Below, piece by piece: positions 1 to 12,100 of a stretch of DNA of 64,000 nucleotides. Position numbers and translations under genes: made by a program. The notes beneath the pieces are model-generated. The model was given only the letters and a program-made list of their open reading frames with translations. It was not told where the DNA came from and searched no databases. Position 1 is the first letter of the stretch; the number at the start of each line of letters is the position of its first letter. Origin of the DNA: Trichostrongylus colubriformis (Eukaryota; Nematoda; Chromadorea; Rhabditida; Trichostrongylidae); NCBI GenBank assembly GCA_963978905.1, contig OZ022259.1, positions 55,570,727 to 55,634,726 of the forward strand, in the 5' to 3' direction.

Positions 1-199
1 ACATATGGAGTTTACAGAAAAATATGGCTTACCGATTCTTCAATGTGGCTCGAGATGTCACGACTTCAGAAAAGATCTCTAGTGCCTGGAGGGTCAGAGC
101 CATCACTCTTATACTCAAACTGAGAGGAGGAATAGAATGCTTCATTCACGGAGGAATCGAATCGACAACGTGTACCGTGAGGCTGTACGAGCTATTGGT

Positions 200-1215
200 C
201 GACTTGTAGCTCGAGGAACTAGTTTCAGTCTCTCGACATCCGTTTGGCTGTATGGCCAGGTAGACGATGGATGCCATCTTCATGCTCAGTTTTGAAGATT
301 ATTCGAGAAGGGGGTATGCCAGAATGCCTTATCTCTTTCACGCGGAATATGTAATGGGGCTAAAGCAGCCTTACCCACTCCACATTGGCTGACCAGTGAA
401 GTGGACATCCCGGTGGGGGTGCGCCAGAGCGCAGCCCTGAGTCGGCTCCTCTTTCTACTTCCTCTAGATGTCAAGGTGAACGGTCCTATAGAGGGACCAC
501 TGGTGACCATCCTTCACACTGATGACAATGCCTTGATAGCAGGTATCCTATGTTTGAGGTACAGGGATAATAGTGGATTTCCGAGACGAAAGTATTGGAA
601 AGATCTAGGAATCCCGGTGTCTGGGGAGCGGTTCATATGCTGTAAGTGCTGCGGATCCGGCAGTGAAGTCTCGAATAAATGAATCTCGAATGGTATGAAT
701 GAAATGAAGACAGGCTTCTGAACTCCTCTGCGATCTGCGGTGCTTCAGGACGTGTTGTAATCCGTGGTAACGCCCGCAGTGCTGTACTGGAGCGTGTAAT
801 GGCTCATAACCAAAAGCCACAAATGGCATTCGGACTCTATAGCGTGAGGAAGCTGGTATGGACATGCGGTTGGAACATCTCAGAGATAAAGGCGGATGAG
901 CAGTCATGCAGACGGCTCCCATCTGAAGGCGATTGAGCAACTTCCTCGATGGTGCGATCACGTACAGAAAAGGCCAGGGGACCACTCAGTAAATAGGACC
1001 TCAGAGGTCGAAGCCTCGGGTCGGCGACCATGGGGAGCCCAAAGAAGAGGTGGAGGGTTGTCATCAAAAAAAAATTCAACGAGATCGATGCCATGGCAGG
1101 GGATGGCTCAAGTAGAAGGAAATGACGACGTAAGACAAATGCAGCGGGCCCTGCGGCGGCGCTGAAGCGCAATGCTACAAAGAAGAAGAAGGAAAAGAGG
1201 CGGACCGCCACAACC
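200..1215 (+). mobile_element. Decayed non-LTR retrotransposon, reverse transcriptase part (copy 1)
   Basis: Broken plus-strand reverse transcriptase. Around 300-350 the frame reads GGMPECLIS, and 401-540 holds the core with VGVRQSAALSRLLFLLPLD followed by a TDDNALIAG block, a decayed form of the catalytic YADD box and its flanks. From about 640 the C-terminal part continues through stops and shifts (GSGSEVS, then AVMQTAP-like text near 905). A basic tail reads GEPKKRWRVVIKK near 1035-1075, typical of the C-terminus of this LINE type. An element of this kind would copy its RNA into DNA at a target nick, but this copy has many stops and cannot be active. No clean ends or target duplication are visible. 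The exact clade is not settled. Confidence 0.75.
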
Positions 1216-1475
1216 ATCCAACTCCAAGTCGCTTTCATGGGTCTTCCTAACCTGCAGTCACTCTTCCTAACCTGCAGTGACTGAAGTAAAATAAGCACAA
1301 AGTTGACATTACACACGCAAAAATGACCATGGATTGATCATTACGGTGAAGGAGAGAGTTTTGGCTTTGTACTGACCTCAGACAACAAGTTGTTCGGGAG
1401 AGTAGGACCTCGTTTGAGGTATCACGTGAGGGTTTGATTCATGGTGTCCTCCTATGTGTCTGCACTTTCAAAGTC

Positions 1476-1730
1476 AGGGTATGATTCCCGAGAGGGGGGA
1501 ATCGTGCCTTGAAAAGCTGTGTGTGCGTGTCAGACACAGGAGGTGGACGACTACCTAAAGATCAATTCCCGAGAGGAAGGAATCGTGCCTTGAAAAGCTG
1601 TGTGTGCGTGTCAGACACAGGAGGTGGACGACTACCTAAAGATCAATTCCCGAGAGGAAGGAATCGTGCCTTGAAAAGCTGTGTGTGCGTGTCAGACACA
1701 GGAGGTGGACGAATACCTAAAGATCTGTAG
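1476..1730 (+). repeat. 81-bp tandem repeat, about three units
   Basis: The block starting aaaagctgtgtgtgcgtg occurs at 1512, 1593 and 1674, exactly 81 bp apart, so the period is 27 codons and one frame stays open. The first unit is only partial at its left edge (cccgagaggggggaatcg near 1485). Units are nearly identical, so the duplication is recent relative to the retrotransposon remains on both sides. The open frame repeats CVCVSDTGGGRLPK, but nothing else suggests a protein. Confidence 0.9.
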
Positions 1731-1924
1731 GAAGCAACAGGTAGAAGAAGCAAAATATCCAGGGAAACTTTAGACTAAAGTCTAGAATGGGGGGGGGGGG
1801 GGGCCAAGTGCTGGCGGAGCGCGATGCAGACCTAATTTATGAGAGGAAGGTATAGGGCAATAATAGATCGTCACAGCGAAAACACGGAAAGGGTCGAGGA
1901 TTTCCCGTGCATGGAAAGCGATCT
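1731..1924. other. Short gap with a G15 homopolymer
   Basis: No gene is seen. A run of about 15 G lies at 1789-1803, just after a short palindrome (tagactaaagtcta). Confidence 0.6.
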
Positions 1925-2500
1925 AGCAGCTGAAGGTGCTGTGGATCAGGCAGTGAAGTCTCCAACAAATGCGGCTTGAAGAAAACGACGAGAGACTTCT
2001 GGAATCCTCTGCAATTAACGATGCTCTAGTACTCTTGAGAGTAAGGTATATCGATGGGCCGGTCAGGCCCACATGCTGTATGAGAGCGAGTGTTGGTCAA
2101 GACAAAGGACCACAAAGGGCAGCTACACTCTTCAAAACAAGGATGCTCAGATGGGCCTGCAGATGGACACGGCTAGATGAGTCAAGAATGAGGACGTTAG
2201 AGCAGTGATGCAGACGGCTCCTGTCCAGCTAAAGGTGAACGAACAGCGGCTGCGATGGTACGGGCACGTGCCAGAAGACTAGAGGGTCAGAAGGGCGGTA
2301 GGATTTCAGGTCTCGTTCCGGCGACCACGGTAGCCTCAAAGAAAGGTGGAAGAATGTCATCGAGAAGGACTTCATCGATATCGAGGCCACGGCGGTAGAT
2401 TCCCTAGATAGGAGCAAATGTCGAATATGACAAAGGTCGTGGACCGTGCGACGGTGTGGGATTATCGCCAGGTAGAAGAAAAAGAAGAACGTCATCACGA
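1925..2500 (+). mobile_element. Decayed non-LTR reverse transcriptase, C-terminal part (copy 2)
   Basis: A second remnant of the same family as 200-1215, in the same orientation. It starts with a GSGSEVSN-like stretch at about 1940 that matches the copy-1 text at 650-680. It then reads GCSDGPADGHG (a decayed MLRWACGWTR-type block) and SSDADGSCPAKGE (the MQTAP block), and ends in a basic tail near 2330-2490. It is full of stops. Only the last third of the reverse transcriptase region is present, so this copy is 5' truncated. Confidence 0.7.
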
Positions 2501-2571
2501 TAACCTGGAGTGGCGCGCATAGTCATTCACCGAATTCTGTGATGAGTGGTCATCATTACCGTCTTATATGA

Positions 2572-2976
2572 ATCGTCCACGGAAAATTGAGTTTTTTTGT
2601 CGCCCATATAGTTATGTTGTATTTGCCTAATGTGAGCCACACGCAAGTTTTACGTGGAAAAATATGAATCCGGCTAAAATGCACCACTAAGTCTCGGCCG
2701 GGTGGGCGGGGCCTCGGAGCGAGTGCCCACCCTGTCGTCCGCCGCGGTCGGAGAGGCATTGTAGGAACAGAAAATTACGTAAACATTCCCACTCTGCGTT
2801 CCCACCCGCGGCGGACGACGGGACGGGGCTTTTCTCGGAGACCGCGCCCACTCGGCCTGGAATTTGGGTAGCTGTATCTTAGCCCAATTTTCACTCATTC
2901 GCCAGAAACTTTGCATGCGGCCCTTATTAGGCAAATACAACATATGGGTAAAAAATAAACTTTTCCCGTGGACGAT
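2572..2976. repeat. Fold-back MITE, family 1, copy 1
   Basis: About 405 bp. The ends are inverted repeats: atcgtccacggaaaa at the left and ttttcccgtggacgat at the right. The arms continue inward through the tatttgcctaat / attaggcaaata pair. The centre is GC-rich (gtcgtccgccgcgg against ccgcggcggacgac). The same layout recurs at 38742-39165. It encodes nothing. The element sits just downstream of the last visible exon of the VWA/C-type lectin gene. Confidence 0.85.
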
Positions 2977-3102
2977 GGAGGAACAACTACTGTGCGGGAT
3001 AACGCTAACGCTAACGCTGAAGAGAGGATCAACGAAGGAAACCGGCTAAGGATAGTGTATTGGAGAGAGAGTCATAAGCTATTCGGCTCAACGGTTATTT
3101 AC

Positions 3103-6100
3103 CTGAATTGCGGAAATTCCAACAGGAAAGTAGCATCCTCCCTGTGGTGCATTCCACTTGTCTACCTTGTATGGCATCCAATTCGTCCTGCAGAAGCAGT
3201 TTGCTGAAACTTGTTGATTGTGGGCGAAAATCGAAGCATCGCAACGTTTATGGGTTCTTATATGTTGGGATGGCGCGTATTAACTGGCGTCTTTGCAGAA
3301 GAAATTTGTGCTATATTTTTCTACCTTCACAATCTTTGGAGAATTTTTGAGATATGAACATCCGGTCTAACAGACACCCACACACTCTAGCAGACACATC
3401 AGCCGATTAATAAAGTGAGATCGTATTTCTCAAGAAGACCCTTCAATCTACTGCTTCCTTGAAGCCTGTAGCTAATCATCCAGTTTTTATGAATCTGCAC
3501 CGAATCAGAAGCAGGATTTCCTTATTCTTTATGTGGTAGCAATAATTTTTCCCACTGTGGTGCCCCTCCTTGCGATGTTGAAAACAGGGTCAGTTCTCTC
3601 ATGAGGGATTCTCTACGAGTGGGTAGGTCTTATTCCATCCGTCGTCGTCAACGTGTTAAAACCTGGATCTGAACGATGTTTTTCAGTCCGTTTTCGAAAA
3701 GTTCTAGAAATGAGAAATGGGTGGAGTCGTATGTAGGCCCTCCTTTTGATGTGTGTTGTATTTTATCAAAAATTTCTTAATGCCAGGCTTAAGCCTGCTA
3801 GCAATTTTCGGGATATCCACTGATATAAGCATGCCCTGACTAGTGCGCCTGTCGCATAGGATATATCAAAATCAGAAAGTATTGATCATAGTGAATTGTC
3901 TGGTTCACTATGATCAGTATTCATTCGATCATTGATGTTTTAATCGGAAGTGTTAGTCCTTCCGAGCAATCTTATGCTAGTTCCCATCCCTGATCGTTAG
4001 CTGTGGGGCTGCTATCTGTCAACTCTTTTCTATTAGGGAACAGAGTGAGCAGTACTCTACTCCACAGAGCGAGTACAAGTTTTGTGGAGTATATTTGGAC
4101 GGAGGTAGTGAAGGGTTTGTTTAATAGACCTCACCCTCACAGAGCAGCTGACGTAAGTCATCAGCTCGGAGCTCCGTACCGTCATCTTTTTTGTTGGTCA
4201 GGTTGTAGTTTGATGAAGCCAGGGATCGCAGCAGCGGCACTGTCAATCCGTGCTCTTGTACATATTCTGCAACAACGTAGATACTCATGGTCAACTCGTG
4301 AAGGTAAGTCTCGCGATAACCAGATCACTCAACAATCTCGCGATAACCATAATACTAAACTTGTCTTCTTAGGCAGAAGGTCTTTGTGTATTATCCATTT
4401 CGCGCCGTTGTTGCTCTGACCCACATCCTTTTAGCTCACTGTCAGCTACGATTACGGATGGCTATCCAGGGATCTATTGCTGAATGGCTATCCAGGGATC
4501 TATTGCTTCAAGAAGGTGAATCGACTAATCTGTTTACCACAAGATGTCTTCGAGCGCTTTCATACTCTGCAACACAACCAGTTCACTTAGTACTAGATGT
4601 GCGCCGGTTGATGCACAAAGAGCGTTACTACGGTCAATATGTTCACTGGAGTGAGGACCTCGGTTACATCGTTACTAGTAGGATAGCGTGTCATCTCACC
4701 CCTATGCAGGCCGAGAGTATGCTAAACGCTTCTACACTCCCATTTTTCCCATCCATCCACCTGAGCGCACCCTACGGCCAACGCAAAATGTGAGCAATGA
4801 TTTGGTGTCGTCATATACACGTTAGAAGCATGAGTCACTATCACGGATAAGAGGTTTATAAAAATAAATTGTTACGAATTTCTTCAATATTTTTCTCACC
4901 TACCGATAGTGATAATTGTGCCACCATCCTCTCGGAATTCACCAGCTGCTTGTGTGGGATCGTTGTATCCGCCACTTCTTAATACATCTTCACTAGAGAA
5001 TAACAGAAATGTGTCGCCTGCCTGGGATTATTTATGAAGTACCATAACTGTACACGCTTGCAGGTCAATATGTTTTGTGCATATGGCCGCATTCATACTC
5101 CACCGTTGCGACGACGCAGGTCCCGCCTCAAATGTGTTGTTGCGTTCCCTGCTGTTGTTCTCGAGCACACTACTACATAAGTCGCGGGTGCCTTTGTTTT
5201 TACAGTAGCGATTGTTGCGATCAAGTGGTAGAGCGTGAATACAGTCTAACAAGGGAAGGACCACAGGTCGAAGTGGCCATTCGGAATTGGATACATATGG
5301 TCCGACGTATTTTCGGATGCTGATCTCGAATCTGTATTCGAAATTTGCAGAACGATTCTCTGGGCGGAGTTATGGAGGTTTTTTTGAAAAAAAAACAGTA
5401 CTGTCATATGGTAGGTGAAGCATGGCACGCGAGCCAGACGTTTCCACGCAAAACCAGTGTGATTTTCGTGTTCAGGGGATCAAATTACCCTGTGGGACGA
5501 GACTTCAGCCAATTCGAGAATTTTACCAAATCTCGGAAAAATTGATGGGCTATTGGCTGGCAACCCATTGAACAAATGAGAAGTCGTTGACTCTTGCTTA
5601 GGAAATGCTCTTATTTGATGCTTGTTTCGTACATTTAGTGCGATGGGCGAGGGTGAAAGGTATGTATAGGCTATCCTGTTCAGGTTGCAGGGTTTTCTGT
5701 AGAAGAAATTCAAAAACTACCACTTTACCCCCTGGCCATCCCCAATATTCCGAAGTTGGACCAAAAACTGGATTTGTCTGAAAATTTGCACAGAGGGGTA
5801 ATTCGACCTTCTGTGCCCGAATATCATCATCTTTTTACGCAGCAACGCCTAATTCGTGTGGTATGGGAATCTCTTCGACTTCGTATCCTTCCCTTGTGAG
5901 TAATGTTAGTAGTTATAAATAAAGCGGCAGAGTGATGGGTGCGGTAGGTTCCAGTACAAGGAAACGTCCAAAAGTGAAAGAAAAGCACTTACCGACAATA
6001 AAACACAAAATGCAAAAGAACCCGCACCGGCGGGGAGCAAACCCATGACCCTTGTCCTGCAGATCCGGAACACTACCAGCGAGCCACTGAGGCCGTTGCT

Positions 6101-9100
6101 TGCTATGCGGCCGTGCTGATGTAAAAGTGCCTCGTCACAGAAAAACCTGATTTAAATTGACAAAAGATATGGTAAAAAAAGACGCGCTTCTCGCACAAGC
6201 CATCCCACGCAAAAAGGCCGCCGTCCTTATGGACTAAAAATCTGAGGCAATCTTCGGTGTTGATAATCTGGTTTCCCTTATTGATGGATGAGTGTCGGTC
6301 AGTATCGGCAGAAGATGCTTTTCTTAAGTCGAAGTAAGGGTTCCATTTGACTATTTTGAACTGCTAAACACTGTGTTCAATTAACACAACCTATAAGTAA
6401 AAAAAGAGATCTTATTAAGTCCGACAGCTGGGATCAATAATATACGTCTTTGTTACGAATCATGGTGCTGATGTAGCTGGAGTACTCACATGAGCGCTTC
6501 ATCCATAATGGTGGCTGTAAAATGTCACTCGATGACATTTCACGGTCATCACTTTGTGAACTGAAGTGTGTATTTTACTTGAGCCTTACTTGAAAGGAGG
6601 AAGGCGTTTCCCCATCAACTAAGGCTTGAGGAAAAGCCTAGGCAAAATTGAGCAGTATGCCGAGCGCAGTGAAGTTCCTGTTCAACTAAATTAGCACCTA
6701 AATCAAATTCATATGGCGGGTCGCCACACCGTTGAGGTGTTTTCGTGGGTGAGGGAGACAGTCATTTTCGCGCTGTCTTCTCTCATTGGATTCCGTCCTA
6801 TCCATCAATCTTTAAACGTTAGTGAGACTTCGGTGGTGCTCGGCGTCTGACGCTATTATTGTCTATACTTTTTGCTGAGCCTTATTCAAGAGAAAAGCGC
6901 TTCTCTCTAACTGAGGCTTAAGTGAAAATACACACCTATGTATTCAAAAGATTTCATATCACATGATTGTGGGATGGTCAAAGACAACAGCGCAAAGGAG
7001 TGTAGTGCCTTACAATAACAGATATATTTTTGCTTAAAGGAACCGGAAGGGGGTCCGAAACAAGAGAAACATACAAAGAAATGAGCATTTTGTAACGAAC
7101 GCAGAAGGTTAGAAGCGATAATCGGTGAAAAAACCCGAACTCAAAAGTGCATCGCTGCGGTGTGTATTCGCTCCTCATTCGCATCATAGCACTGGCGTTC
7201 CGAGTTGTCCGCTGTAGGAGGCGGCCGTGGGCCAACTTTAGTTGTAGCACCTGACTCCCAGCGCAGTGGAGTGGCCATTCCCAACTACATTAACATTCAT
7301 GTAAGTACATCTAGAAACAATATAAGAAAGAACAAAGGAGAAGGTAAAAGGAATGAATAACTTTATAATGGAAACATCTTCTCTTGGCACCATGCCAAGG
7401 CGTCAAATTGGCGAGTTTGTGCAATGGCGGTCACTTGAACTCGTCCACACTACGTCTGTTCTACCGTAAGCCAAAATTACTCCCTTACGGTGTCTTTAAG
7501 CTTCAGTGTATGAGATTCCCTTCCCTTTCTAAAACCTAGGCAGAGGTAGTGCCGGATGGTGAGCAGATTGGTGTACCTCTCCCCCAAAACAATAGCGGGG
7601 ATCCTTTTCGCCGCTAATTATTAGTGTGAAGAATTTGGAAAGAAAACTACAGCACGAAGTGGCTCTGGTACCTAAATTAGTGTTTATTCGAGGTCTGTGT
7701 CATTTTTCACACCTAGAGGAAGTTTTAGCATGGATCTCTCTTCCCAGATTTGTGGCTGTGAAGATTATCGCCAACAAAGATTTCCTCCAAGTCCTCGGGT
7801 CTCCGGAACCCCAACTTTCACCATGTTCAAAGGGCCGCGCACGTTTCGAAGTTTTCAATTCCCCGGCCCTCCAAATCCGTCTGGTACTTCAAAGGCCGCG
7901 GTCATACTTTGCGCAGCTGCGTTAGTTGACGCGTCAATTCACGCAGGTGCCTGCGTGAGTTGACGCCGGCACCGGCGTCAAACTCACGCAACCATTTGCC
8001 AGCTGCAGACGACGGCATCAATAGATAATCCGCAGAGTTTGCGAAATTCTTGACCCAATCACACTACAGTATGGTGATTAAGGCTTATTCGAATCTTGTC
8101 AGTGTGCCAATATGGTGATCGTGGCCGCTTCGTGTATTGGCACAGCGCCAAGATTCGAATCGGCCACAATTATCATACTGTAGTGTGATTGGGTCAAGAA
8201 TTTTGCAAACGCTGCGCATTATCTACTGACGCCGTCGTCTGCGGCTGGCAAATGGTTGCGTGAGTTTGACGACGGTACCGGCGTCAACTAACGCAGCTGC
8301 GCAAAGTATGACCGCGGCCAAAGACGAGTGCTCTTGAGGCAGCTCGATTCAACCATCACGTTAATAACTGCTGTTTAGTTTATTACATGTTTCAAAGCGT
8401 GAGAATATAGCAAAAATTTCTGTAACAAGAGCAACAGGTTTAGTACACAATAACGCGTCCAATTGGTATCTGGAAACTTTAGCCTGCGTTCTACAAAAAC
8501 TGGGAAACAACTACTCCAATCCCGCTTGGAATATGAAAAAGTAATTGATGAGCGAGGCCGGAACGGATGCAAGCATTTTCACCCCTAGTTGTCGTGAATA
8601 AAATGAGTTAAATTATGAGGGCTTGTTAAGTTCCACGTGATTATAAGAAATATCACTTACTACTGGAATGCCATTTCTCTGCCATCTTACATGCAACGGT
8701 TCTAACTTAAAGACATCAGAAGGGGGTAATTTTGGCTTACGGTAGAACAGACGTAGTGTGGACGAGTCTAAGTGGCCGCCATTGCACAAACTCGGCAGTT
8801 TGACGCCTTGGCATGGTGCCAAAAGAGGATGTTTCTGTTATAAATTTGTTTTTTCCTTTACTTTTTACTTTGTTCTTTCTTATATTGTTTCTAGATGTAC
8901 TTACATGAATGCTTATGTAGTTGGGAATGGCCACTCCACAGCGCTGGGATCAGGGTGCTACAACTAACGTTGGCCCACGGCCCATCTCCTACAGCGGACA
9001 ACTCAGAATGGGTGCGCTGGATGCGAATGGGATGCGAATTCACACCGCAGCGTCGCGCTTTGAGTCCGGGTTTTTTCGCCTATTATCGCTTCTAACCTTG

Positions 9101-12100
9101 AGTGTTCATTACTAAATGCTCATTTCTTTGCACCTTCCTCCTGTTTCAGACCCCCTTCCGGTTCCTTCAAGCATTTTGTTTCTAATGAACCCACGAGTCA
9201 CGCTACGGTAAAAATCCGGCGCTCAAATGAATCGCTTCTCATAAACTTATCTAGTATTTTTGCTAGCTTCTCAATCCCAGATTTCTTGTAAGAATATAGG
9301 GGACAGACGTGAATCGCTCCAATACTGATTGAACACAAATTTTATATGCGCTCATATGTCGCAGTAAGTTTGTAAATTTGAGCGCTTTAGACACTAAGAA
9401 CACTCTGCTCCGTCTTAGCCGCCACTTTTTCGAATGTCTCAAATTTTAGCTGTGCATTAACATGAAAGCCAAATACTTGACATGGCTGCCGGATAGAGGA
9501 GCGTTCTACCATTCTTTTGAATGGAGCACCATAGTTGTTAACTGATAAAAGCTCATTGGTGCAATAGTTACAATTGCCTTCTGTATCTAGGAATTGCAGT
9601 GAACTTGATCGTATAGTGAACTTTCAGATCGTCGGCAGACGATTTGACCTTCATAACAAGTTTTCCTTTCTATTCTTATATGACAAATTGAATGTGTGAA
9701 TGTTGAACAGTATCGGAGAAATGGCTCTACTTCCAGGCACTCCATTGGGCTTATCAGCGGAATAAAGTGATTTATTGACATTGCTTGATACTAACCCCGC
9801 TTCAGAAATTTCTCACTCCATTTAATAATCCTATTGTGAATGCAAATCCGAGGAGCTCAATGAATTAGAATAGGTGACGAACACGGTCAGTGAGGTCACT
9901 AGATCACGCGGTAGCCACCCCCATCCGCGCGCGGCTGATTGCAACCAGGTAAAAAAAGGGTAAAACAAAAACAAGCCTCTAGTTTAGGGAAGTAGCAGTG
10001 TGCCGAGAGCAAATTAATAGCCGTATTGATCGATAAAGTTTGGTGAACCACAGCCTGGAAACTTGCCAGAGCAGACGGCTTTGAGACCACTCGGACAATT
10101 CACGAAGCGTCACCGCGCTCGGCGAGGCCACCTCAAGTCAAACTCAATATGCGTGTGTCCCAACATAAACCCAGATGGAATAGTCAACTTCATGAAAAGC
10201 TTTTTCGAAGTCAAAACAAGTAATGCCCACATTTTTCTTGACATCTAGTCCTGATGTCCAAGTGCTCAGAGCTTCTAACATAAGGGATACCATCGTTTTT
10301 TTCTTTGAGTTCGTGTTGATGATTGAAATGACGGAGTTGGTCACGACGTGATCTACAGAGGCTATCGACTTTTTTCAAACAAACCACAAAACGCAAAAGT
10401 TATACTAATGGGCCTACAGTTATCAGGATCACAGTGGAGTGGTTCTTCTATTGGGTTGAGGAATAAGTCCTTGCCGTTTTCCCTTCATCTTTCGACAAAG
10501 CTTATATACGTTTTCGATAGAGCTTTTTTTGCTCTATAAAATGCTACTATCTATTTTTCGATTAATTCGACTACCTAAAATTCATAAGGTTTGGAAATGA
10601 AGTAAGCTGAAGGCAAAAAACTGGCGTTTGCGCACCTTATCTTTCTCGTCTGCCGTCGAGATCAAAAAATGCATGTGTATATGTTTCGATAGAGCTCTTT
10701 TAGCTCCACAGAATAGTACTACTTATTACTCAAATCGCTCAACTTTTTGCTGTTTTTAAGACTCAGAAATGAAGCACTCGCAAAAGTGTGCACTTTCGTT
10801 ATCTTCTCTTCCTCGCCAAACATCGAGATTGGAGAAGATGTGCATACGCGCATTCGATAGAGTTTGTTTTGCTCTACAAGATGGTACTATCCTTCTTTTG
10901 TATCCTCTCATATTTTAGCATGTAGGGATAAGCTTCCACCTGCTTTTCAATTCAAAATTGCATAATGAAAATGAATTTTTTTGGGACAATGTTTTGTGTA
11001 ATTCGATAGAGCTCTTCTCGCACTACAAGATAATGTTCGGTTTTTGTTCGAATAAATTTTTGACATTTTTTAGACCATTTGAAAGTCGACGAAATCGAGC
11101 ATTTTCGTCACGTGGTGTCAAAAATGCTCGATTTCGTCGACTTTCAAATGGTCTAAAAAATGTCAAAAATTTATTCGAACAAAAACCGTGAACATTATCT
11201 TGTAGTGCGAGAAGAGCTCTATCGAATTACACAAAACATTGTGCCAAAAAAATTCATTTTCATTATGCAATGTTGAATTGAAAAGCAGGTGGAAGCTTAT
11301 CCCTACATGCTAAAATATGAGAGGATACAAAAGAAGGATAGTACCATCTTGTAGAGCAAAACAAGCTCTATCGAATGCGCGTATGCACATCTTCTCCAAT
11401 CTCGATGTTTGGCGAGGAAGAAAAGATAACGAAAGTGCACACTTTTGCGAGTGCTTCATTTCTGAGTCTTAAAAACAGCAAAAAGTTGAGCGATTTGAGT
11501 AATGAGTAGTACTATACTGTAGAGCTAAAAGAGCTCTATCGAAACATATACACATGCATTTTTTGATCTCGACGGCAGACGAGAAAGATGAGGTGCGCAA
11601 ACGCCAGTTTTTTGCCTTCAGCTTACTTCATTTCCAAACCTCATGAATTTTAGGTAGTCGAATTAATCGAAAAATAGATAGTAGCATTTTATAGAGCAAA
11701 AAAAGCTCTATCGAAAACGTATATAAGCTTTGTCGAAAGATGAAGGGAACAATGTGAAAAACGGGGTTGAAAAAAACGGCAAGGACTTATTCCTCAACCC
11801 AATAAATTGGAGCAATGTAAGCATGCCGTCACTTCCCAGGGACATATTTAAAAGGAACATCAAGCCGAATAGGAATTTGGGGGTGAGATAACACCTGCAA
11901 CCTCTTTCAAAAACACATGGTATATCATTCATTGTCAGAGAATCACTACTTCACCACGCAGAAATGAGCTCAAGGATTAAGTAACGACAACTCAAACAGT
12001 GCTTCTATTAGAGCAAAGGTACAGCGTCCTGATACTTGAGGAGACATTTTATCTTTCACACGGCTTCTTCGAACGCCTTAGCTGATATTTCACCGTTATT

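Noticed and set aside
1476..1730. CRISPR-like or protein repeat array
   Set aside because: The units are contiguous 81-bp tandem copies with no unique spacers, in a eukaryotic repeat context, and the open frame is a by-product of the period.
4003..4793. Two overlapping plus-strand frames with apparent introns (gtaagt...cag)
   Set aside because: Phases of the apparent plus-strand exons lead to stops, while the minus strand gives a phase-consistent VWA exon at 4135-4266.
6010..6115. Functional tRNA gene
   Set aside because: Has A- and B-box-like text but no complete acceptor stem or anticodon arm; kept only as a possible SINE relic.
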